The notes under the pieces are model-generated. The model was not told the origin of the DNA. It did not search any database and saw only the letters and a list, made by a program, of their open reading frames with translations. From RBG-16-66-20 sp038040245 (GTDB lineage: Bacteria > Pseudomonadota > Gammaproteobacteria > Burkholderiales > SG8-39), in the NCBI GenBank assembly GCA_038040245.1, contig JBBPIU010000001.1, positions 14,319-78,318 on the forward strand: a stretch of 64,000 nt of DNA, given 5' to 3'. Made by a program: the position numbers and the translations under genes. Positions 58,724-64,000 of this stretch are shown one piece after another. How positions within the stretch are numbered: position 1 is the first letter of the stretch; each line of letters starts with the position of its first letter.

Positions 58724-60765
58724 GTCGCGAGTTTGGAAATATCGGCGACGCGGTTCATTGCTTCGCGCAGGTCGCGCAGCAGGGCCAGCCGACCGCGCCG
58801 GAGTTTCTCGTCCTCGACCATCACCATGACCTTGTCGAAGAACGTGTCGACCGGCGCCTTCAGCACCGAGAAGCTTTTCAGATAGCCCGCGTAGTCGCCT
58901 TGCTCGTACAGGATTTTCGCCTTCTCTGAGGTTGAACGAACGGCCTCGTGCAAGGCTCGCTCCGCGGGCTCCTTGAGTTCGCTTATTTCTGCATTTACAA
59001 AAGATTCGCCTTTCGCTTCAGCCTGCTTGAGGATGTTCACGATTCGCTTATTCGCAGCCGCAAGGCTTTCAGCTTCCGGCAGCGCCTGGAATGCTTTCAC
59101 GGCTTCCAGTTGCAGCGGCACCACGCCCAGATTGACGGGACCTTTGCTCAGAACGGCATCCACCTGCAGCGTCGTGAAGCCCTGCTCCTTGAGGTAACCG
59201 GCGAAGCGGTCGTAGACGAACGCCTGGAGTTCGCCCGGCGCCTGATTCTTGAACGGTTGGCAAGCGGCGCTCGCCAGTTCCTTCAGGGACAGGTGCAACC
59301 GGTTCTCCACCAGGATCCGCACAATGCCGAGCGCCGCCCGGCGCAGGCCGAACGGATCCTTGTCGCCGGTCGGCTGCTGTCCGATGCTGAACATGCCGGC
59401 GATTGCGTCGAGTTTGTCGGCGAGCGCGACTGCGCAGGCCACCGGTCCGTCGGGAAGGCGGTCGCCGGCGAAGCGCGGGCGGTAATGTGCTTCGATCGCA
59501 TCCGCGACGGCGGCAGGCTCCTTGTCGTGGAGCGCGTAGTAGCGGCCCATGACCCCCTGCAGTTCCGGGAATTCGCCGACCATGCCGGTGAGCAGGTCAG
59601 CCTTGGCGAGCTCGGCGGCGCGCTCCGCCTGCAGCGCATCCGCGCCGAGCACGCGCGCGATCTTTCCGGCGAGCAGCTTGATGCGCTGCACGCGATCCAG
59701 TTGGCTGCCGAGCTTGTTGTGATAGACGACCTTGGCGAGCAGCGGGATGCGCTCGTCGAGACGCTGCTTGCGGTCCTGGTTATAAAAGAAGCGTGCATCC
59801 TCGAGCCGCGGCCGCACCACGCGCTGGTTGCCGCCGATGATGTGGCGCGGATCGGCGACTTTCATGTTCGACACGATCAGGAATTTCGGCAGCAACCTGC
59901 CGGCGGCATCGAACAGCGGGAAATATTTCTGGTTCTGCCGCATGGTGAGGATCAGGCACTCCTGCGGAATTTCCAGGAAGCTTTTGTCGAATTCGCCAGC
60001 GTAGACGCTCGGGTACTCGACCAGTGCGGTCACTTCGTCCAGCAGGGCCTTGTACTCGCCCAGGCTGGAGCCATGCTTTTTCGCCTCGGCCTGCAGCTGC
60101 CTGTCGATTTCAGCTTTCCGCTTCTCGAAATCGGCAACGACCATGCCTTCGTCGAGCAGCTTCTTCTCGTATTCGTCCGTATTGACGAGCGTGATCTCGC
60201 TCTTGCCCATGAAGCGGTGGCCACGGGTTCGATTGCTCGATTCGAGTCCGAGCACTTTTCCCGGAACAACGCGCGACCCGTGAAGCATCACCAGGCCATG
60301 CACCGGACGAACGAACTGCGCGTCGCCCGAGCCCCAGCGCATCACTTTTGGGATCGGAAGCTTTTTAAGCGCATGTTCGACTTTGAGGTCGAGATTGGTC
60401 TCGAGATGTGAACCCTTGGCTAGTTTCTTGCTGGCGTAGACAGTGCCTTTCTCCGTTTCAATCTGCACCAAATCGTTCCTTGAGACACCGTGTTTCCGCG
60501 CGAAACCCTCAACTGCTTGCTTCGTTGCGTTGATCGAGGGACCCTTGTACTCCTCCGGCCTGTCAGGCGCGACCTCCAGAACTTCCGTAATCCTGATCGC
60601 GAGGCGCCGAGGTGTGGCAAATGCTTTGGCTTCGCTGGCTTCAGTTAGGAATCCATCTTGCCGGAGGTCGACAACTAGTGCTTCGCAAAACGCTTCGGAG
60701 AGAGTTCGAAGCGATTTCGGCGGTAATTCCTCGGTGAGCAGTTCGACCAGCAGTGCGCCTTCCAT
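58720..60765 (-). CDS. glyS: Glycyl-tRNA synthetase beta subunit
   Basis: 681 residues, typical GlyS length (689 in E. coli). Starts LLVELLTEELPPKSLRTLSEAF; PRRLAIRITEVLEVAP; YKGPSINATKQAVEGFARKHG; MRWGSGDAQFVRPVHGLVML; QECLILTMRQNQKYFPLFD; ADKLDAIAGMFSIGQQPTGDKDPFGLRRAALGIVRILVE; ends in an anticodon-binding DALR-like helix bundle. Forms alpha2beta2 with GlyQ. AT-rich codon stretches occur at 58972-59070 and through the 5' part from about 60400. Confidence 0.96.
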   Translation of the reverse strand: MEGALLVELLTEELPPKSLRTLSEAFCEALVVDLRQDGFLTEASEAKAFATPRRLAIRITEVLEVAPDRPEEYKGPSINATKQAVEGFARKHGVSRNDLVQIETEKGTVYASKKLAKGSHLETNLDLKVEHALKKLPIPKVMRWGSGDAQFVRPVHGLVMLHGSRVVPGKVLGLESSNRTRGHRFMGKSEITLVNTDEYEKKLLDEGMVVADFEKRKAEIDRQLQAEAKKHGSSLGEYKALLDEVTALVEYPSVYAGEFDKSFLEIPQECLILTMRQNQKYFPLFDAAGRLLPKFLIVSNMKVADPRHIIGGNQRVVRPRLEDARFFYNQDRKQRLDERIPLLAKVVYHNKLGSQLDRVQRIKLLAGKIARVLGADALQAERAAELAKADLLTGMVGEFPELQGVMGRYYALHDKEPAAVADAIEAHYRPRFAGDRLPDGPVACAVALADKLDAIAGMFSIGQQPTGDKDPFGLRRAALGIVRILVENRLHLSLKELASAACQPFKNQAPGELQAFVYDRFAGYLKEQGFTTLQVDAVLSKGPVNLGVVPLQLEAVKAFQALPEAESLAAANKRIVNILKQAEAKGESFVNAEISELKEPAERALHEAVRSTSEKAKILYEQGDYAGYLKSFSVLKAPVDTFFDKVMVMVEDEKLRRGRLALLRDLREAMNRVADISKLAT

Positions 60766-61656
60766 TTAGGCTGCCCTGGACTCTGACTTCTGCAGCATCG
60801 GGAAGCCCAGCCGCTCGCGCGATTCGTAGTAGGCCTGGGCGACGGCGCGGGCGAGGGCGCGGACGCGGCCGATGTAGGCGGCGCGCTCGGTGACGGAGAT
60901 GGCGCCGCGCGCATCGAGCAGGTTGAAGGTGTGCGAGGACTTCAGAACCATTTCGTAGGCCGGCAGCACGCACTGTGCCTCGATCAGACGCTTAGCCTCA
61001 GTCTCAAAATCTCCGAAATGGCGGAACAACATTTCCGCGTTCGACAGCTCGAAGTTGTAGCGCGACTGCTCTCTCTCGTTTTGCAGATAGACATCGCCAT
61101 AGCTCATGCCCTGGGTCCAGACCAGGTCGTAGATCGATTCCTTGTCCTGCAGGTACATGGCCAGCCGTTCCAGGCCGTAGGTGATCTCACCTAGCACCGG
61201 TTTGCAATCGAGCCCGCCCACTTGCTGGAAGTAGGTGAACTGGGTGATTTCCATGCCGTCCAGCCAGACTTCCCAGCCCAGGCCCCAGGCGCCGAGGGTG
61301 GGCGATTCCCAGTCGTCCTCGACGAAGCGGATGTCGTGCTCCTGCGGATTTATTCCTAAATTCTTTAATGAATCCAAATACAAATCTTGAATATCCGGGG
61401 GCGACGGTTTCAGCGCCACCTGGTACTGGTAGTAGTGCTGAAGGCGGTTCGGGTTGTCGCCGTAGCGGCCGTCCTTGGGCCGGCGCGATGGCTGCACGTA
61501 GGCCGCGCTCCAGGGTTCCGGGCCGATCGCGCGCAGAAAGGTCGCGGTGTGGAAGGTGCCCGCGCCCATTTCCATGTCGTAGGGCTGCAGCAGCACGCAG
61601 CCGCGGCGGTCCCAGAAGTCGTTCAGGCGAAGGATCAGCTGCTGAAAGGTGAGCAT
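60766..61656 (-). CDS. glyQ: Glycyl-tRNA synthetase alpha subunit
   Basis: 296 residues from ATG 61656 (MLTFQQLILRLNDFW); an in-frame TTG at 61665 is less likely. Class II core: GCVLLQPYDMEMGAGTFHTATFLRAIGPEPW, AYVQPSRRPKDGRYGDNPNRLQHYYQYQV, GWEVWLDGMEITQFTYFQQVGG, ITYGLERLAMYLQDK. The stop is directly followed by the glyS ATG. Bases 61347-61398 are strikingly AT-rich (TTA, ATA, GGA and AAT codons) although the encoded DIQDLYLDSLKNLGINPQ is conserved. Confidence 0.96.
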   Translation of the reverse strand: MLTFQQLILRLNDFWDRRGCVLLQPYDMEMGAGTFHTATFLRAIGPEPWSAAYVQPSRRPKDGRYGDNPNRLQHYYQYQVALKPSPPDIQDLYLDSLKNLGINPQEHDIRFVEDDWESPTLGAWGLGWEVWLDGMEITQFTYFQQVGGLDCKPVLGEITYGLERLAMYLQDKESIYDLVWTQGMSYGDVYLQNEREQSRYNFELSNAEMLFRHFGDFETEAKRLIEAQCVLPAYEMVLKSSHTFNLLDARGAISVTERAAYIGRVRALARAVAQAYYESRERLGFPMLQKSESRAA

Positions 61657-61668
61657 CGGGCGCAAATT

Positions 61669-63144
61669 TTACCGGGAGCGCCCTCGCAGCGCGACGAACA
61701 CCAGCGCCAGCAGCGCGAGCAGGACCGCCGGCCAGTCGCCGAAGCGCACGTAGGGCGTCGCGCCGCTGTAGCCGCGCACCTCGAAGTCGATCCGCCCCCG
61801 GACGAACTGATGCATCTGCAGGCGCACCGAGGCGTCGGGCCAGATCGCCGCGGTGATCCCGGTATTGGCCGCGGTGAGGAATACGCGGCCCGTCTCCAGC
61901 GCGCGCATGCGGGCGATCTGCAGATGCTGCGCCGGGGCGAGAGAGTCGCCGAACCAGGCAACGTTCGACACGTTTACCAGCAGCGTGGCCTCGGGCAGCT
62001 GGCGGATGATCTCGAAGCCGTACGCATCCTCGTAGCAGATATTTACCGCCACGCGCTGGCCGGCGACCGCCAGCGGGCGCTGGTTCACGGCGCCGCGCGA
62101 GAAATTCGCGAGCGGGATGGAGAGCACGCGCACGATCCAGCCGAAGCCGGGCGGCACGAATTCGCCGAAGGGCACCAGATGCACCTTGTCGTACGAAGCC
62201 GAAGGCGAAACGCCCAGGCTGATCACGCTGTTCAGATAGTCTCCCGCGGCGCTGCGCACGGGAACGCCCAGCAGCAGGTCACCGCCATTGCGCACGGCAG
62301 CCGCTTTCAGCCGCTCGAGGAAGGGGCGCTCGACCAGGTCGAGGAAACGCGGCACTGCCGTCTCGGGCAGCACGATCAGCCGCGCGTCGCTGCCTTCGGC
62401 GAGCCGCGCATAGATGTCGAGCGTCCGTTCATAGCGCGCCGGATCGAATTTCATTTCCTGCGGCACGTTGCCCTGGACCAGCGAGACGCGCAGCGGCTCG
62501 CCTGTCGGCGTCGTCCACTCCGTGGTGCGCAGTCCGTAGCCGCAGGCGAGCACGAGCGCCAGCGCGCCCGCGGCGATCCAGCGCGCGTGGCCGAGCACGA
62601 CGCACCACACCAGGCCGGCCGCCACCGCCATCGCAAGCGACACGGCGTACACGCCCCCCATCGGCGCGAAGCCCGAGAGCGGATCGTCGATCGCCGTGTA
62701 GCCGAACGCGAGCCAGGGGAAACCGGTCAGGAACCAGCTGAGCGACCATTCCATCAGCATCCACGCGGCGGGGATCAGAAGCACGGCGCGCAGCACCACC
62801 GACGCCGCGCTGTCGCGCGCGATGCGGGCCTGGATCCAGCCGGCAAGCGCGGGAAAAAGCGCGAGGAAGGCGCAGTAGCCGAGCGTTGCCGCCGCCGCCA
62901 GCGGCATCGGCATGGCGCCGAAGCGATTCAGGCTTACGTACACCCAGGACACGCCGGTCACGTAGAGGCCGAGGCCGAAGAAGAATCCGATCCGGAAGGC
63001 GGCGCGCGGCGAAGGCGCGCGCACCCAGAGATGGACAAGCACCGCCAGCGCGATTAGCGTGGCAGAGAAAAAATCGAACGGCGAAAAACCGAGCACCGCA
63101 GCCGCACCCGCGACGAAGGCGGCGGCGTGAGGCATGAATCTCAC
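61669..63144 (-). CDS. lnt: Apolipoprotein N-acyltransferase
   Basis: 491 residues. The N-terminal half has about seven membrane helices; the C-terminal nitrilase-like domain contains the catalytic triad: Glu in LIVLPETAVPRF, Lys in YDKVHLVPFGEFVP and Cys in VAVNICYEDAYG. Adds the third acyl chain to lipoproteins at the inner membrane before Lol export, and would act on the lipoprotein at 6465. Start overlaps the corC stop (ATGA); corC-lnt is a conserved pair. Confidence 0.95.
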   Translation of the reverse strand: MRFMPHAAAFVAGAAAVLGFSPFDFFSATLIALAVLVHLWVRAPSPRAAFRIGFFFGLGLYVTGVSWVYVSLNRFGAMPMPLAAAATLGYCAFLALFPALAGWIQARIARDSAASVVLRAVLLIPAAWMLMEWSLSWFLTGFPWLAFGYTAIDDPLSGFAPMGGVYAVSLAMAVAAGLVWCVVLGHARWIAAGALALVLACGYGLRTTEWTTPTGEPLRVSLVQGNVPQEMKFDPARYERTLDIYARLAEGSDARLIVLPETAVPRFLDLVERPFLERLKAAAVRNGGDLLLGVPVRSAAGDYLNSVISLGVSPSASYDKVHLVPFGEFVPPGFGWIVRVLSIPLANFSRGAVNQRPLAVAGQRVAVNICYEDAYGFEIIRQLPEATLLVNVSNVAWFGDSLAPAQHLQIARMRALETGRVFLTAANTGITAAIWPDASVRLQMHQFVRGRIDFEVRGYSGATPYVRFGDWPAVLLALLALVFVALRGRSR

Positions 63145-63965
63145 GTCTTGGGTTTCTCGACGATCAGGGTATAGACCCGCCGGCTGTCGGCGCGCAGCAC
63201 CTGGAACTTGAGCCCGGAGATGGCGAGCGTCTCGCCGCGCTTGGGCAGCCGGCCGAGGTGCGCGATCACGAGGCCGCCGACCGTGTCGTGCTCCTCGTCG
63301 GAGAACTCGGTGCCGAAAGCGGCGTTGAAGTCGGCGATCTGCGTCAAGGCCTTGACCCGGAAGCGCCCGCCCGGCTCGGGCAGGATGTTGTCGCTCGCTT
63401 CGTCGAAGTCGTACTCGTCCTCGATGTCGCCGACGATCTGCTCCAGCACGTCCTCGATGGTCACCAGGCCCGCCACGCCGCCGTACTCGTCCACCACCAT
63501 TGCCATGTGGTTGCGGCTGGCACGGAACTCGCGCAGCAGGACATTCAGGCGCTTGGATTCGGGCACGAATATCGCGGGCCGCAGCATCTCGCGCACGTTG
63601 AACTGCTCTTCGCCCGCGTAGTGCCGCAGCAGGTCCTTGGCCAGCAGCACGCCGATCACGTCGTCGCGGTTCTGACCGATCACCGGAAAGCGCGAGTGAG
63701 CAGAGCTGATCACCTGCGGCATGAACTGGTCGACCGGCTCGTTTATGTCGATCACGTCCATCTGCGCGCGGGGGATCATGATGTCGCGCACCTGCATCTC
63801 CGACACCGTGAGCGCGCCCTCGACGATCGAGAGCGCATCCGCGTCCAGCAGGTTCCTCTGGTAGGCCGAGCGCAGCAGCTGCACCAGGCTGGCGCGGTCC
63901 GAAGGCTCGCGCAGAATCAGCGCGGAAAGGCGCTCGAGCAGGCTGGGACGGGCGGAATCGGTCAT
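63141..63965 (-). CDS. corC: CBS-domain CorC/HlyC-family protein
   Basis: 274 residues without membrane segments. Tandem CBS domains at residues 65-185 (VRDIMIPRAQMDVIDINEPV, SRFPVIGQNRDDVIGVLLAKDLLR, MVVDEYGGVAGLVTIEDVLEQIVGDIEDEYD) and a C-terminal CorC_HlyC transporter-associated domain (FRVKALTQIADFNAAFGTEF). Linked to Mg2+/Co2+ efflux (YbeX). It precedes lnt as in E. coli. The 35 bases upstream hold a possible -10 element (TAAAAT on the minus strand, about 63985-63990), but the window ends before a full promoter is visible. Confidence 0.94.
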   Translation of the reverse strand: MTDSARPSLLERLSALILREPSDRASLVQLLRSAYQRNLLDADALSIVEGALTVSEMQVRDIMIPRAQMDVIDINEPVDQFMPQVISSAHSRFPVIGQNRDDVIGVLLAKDLLRHYAGEEQFNVREMLRPAIFVPESKRLNVLLREFRASRNHMAMVVDEYGGVAGLVTIEDVLEQIVGDIEDEYDFDEASDNILPEPGGRFRVKALTQIADFNAAFGTEFSDEEHDTVGGLVIAHLGRLPKRGETLAISGLKFQVLRADSRRVYTLIVEKPKT

Positions 63966-64000
63966 TGCGGCGGGGGAGGAGCTATTTTACCGCCTCATTT

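Overview
The window looks like chromosome of a GC-rich betaproteobacterium, probably Burkholderiales-like and possibly an uncultured lineage. I infer this from gene order and families: dusB-fis-purH-purD, lptD-surA-rsmA next to divergent amgK-murU, lnt-corC followed by glyQS-gmhB-plsC, the cysI-DUF934-cobA-cbiX sulfite-reduction module, Bug-type solute receptors and an intracellular PHB depolymerase. A run of exactly 100 N at 46285-46384 with the same 55 bases on both sides shows that this is a scaffolded draft assembly. I see no rRNA, tRNA, CRISPR array, transposase or phage gene.

Layout. 1-3.3 kb: 5'-part of a FadH-type dienoyl-CoA reductase, then an Ada/AlkA fusion and an O6-alkylguanine methyltransferase (alkylation repair). 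3.3-8 kb: a loose region of single accessory genes (secreted protein, orphan ABC receptor, small barrel protein, lipoprotein serine hydrolase) spaced by six copies of a 30-bp palindrome. 8-17 kb: acyl-CoA genes (PLP lyase, paaK, paaG, enoyl-CoA hydratase, fadD) with transporters, a deletion remnant of a methyltransferase and a DUF3616 gene bracketed by a direct repeat. 17.8-24.5 kb: Bug receptor, AtuA pair, penicillin-acylase-type hydrolase, PHB depolymerase. 24.5-32 kb: CysB-like regulator, glutathione-type isomerase, flavoprotein, second Bug receptor, sulfite reductase/siroheme operon. 32-41 kb: dsbB, TetR, second AtuA pair, divergent from a complete branched-chain-type ABC importer with a built-in acyl-CoA synthetase. 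41-64 kb: housekeeping (heme, purines, tRNA modification, ubiquinone, peptidoglycan recycling, LPS and OMP assembly, lipoprotein acylation, glycyl-tRNA synthetase).

How it fits together. The accessory half imports and CoA-activates organic acids (two Bug receptors, a LIV-type importer with its own ligase, paaK, fadD) and handles the acyl-CoA products (paaG, enoyl-CoA hydratase, FadH, two AtuA/AtuA-C pairs). The housekeeping half is mostly tight leftward operons with four-base stop/start overlaps, and the envelope genes cluster around lptD.

Non-coding structure is the most unusual part. It comprises two palindromic repeat families, one of which lies in frame inside the autocleaved linker of the penicillin acylase and one of which exactly fills a convergent intergenic gap; a large operator-like inverted repeat before the Ada/AlkA gene; a 27-bp tandem repeat that carries the dusB start codon; CTG starts; and short AT-rich, rare-codon islands inside otherwise GC-rich conserved genes.
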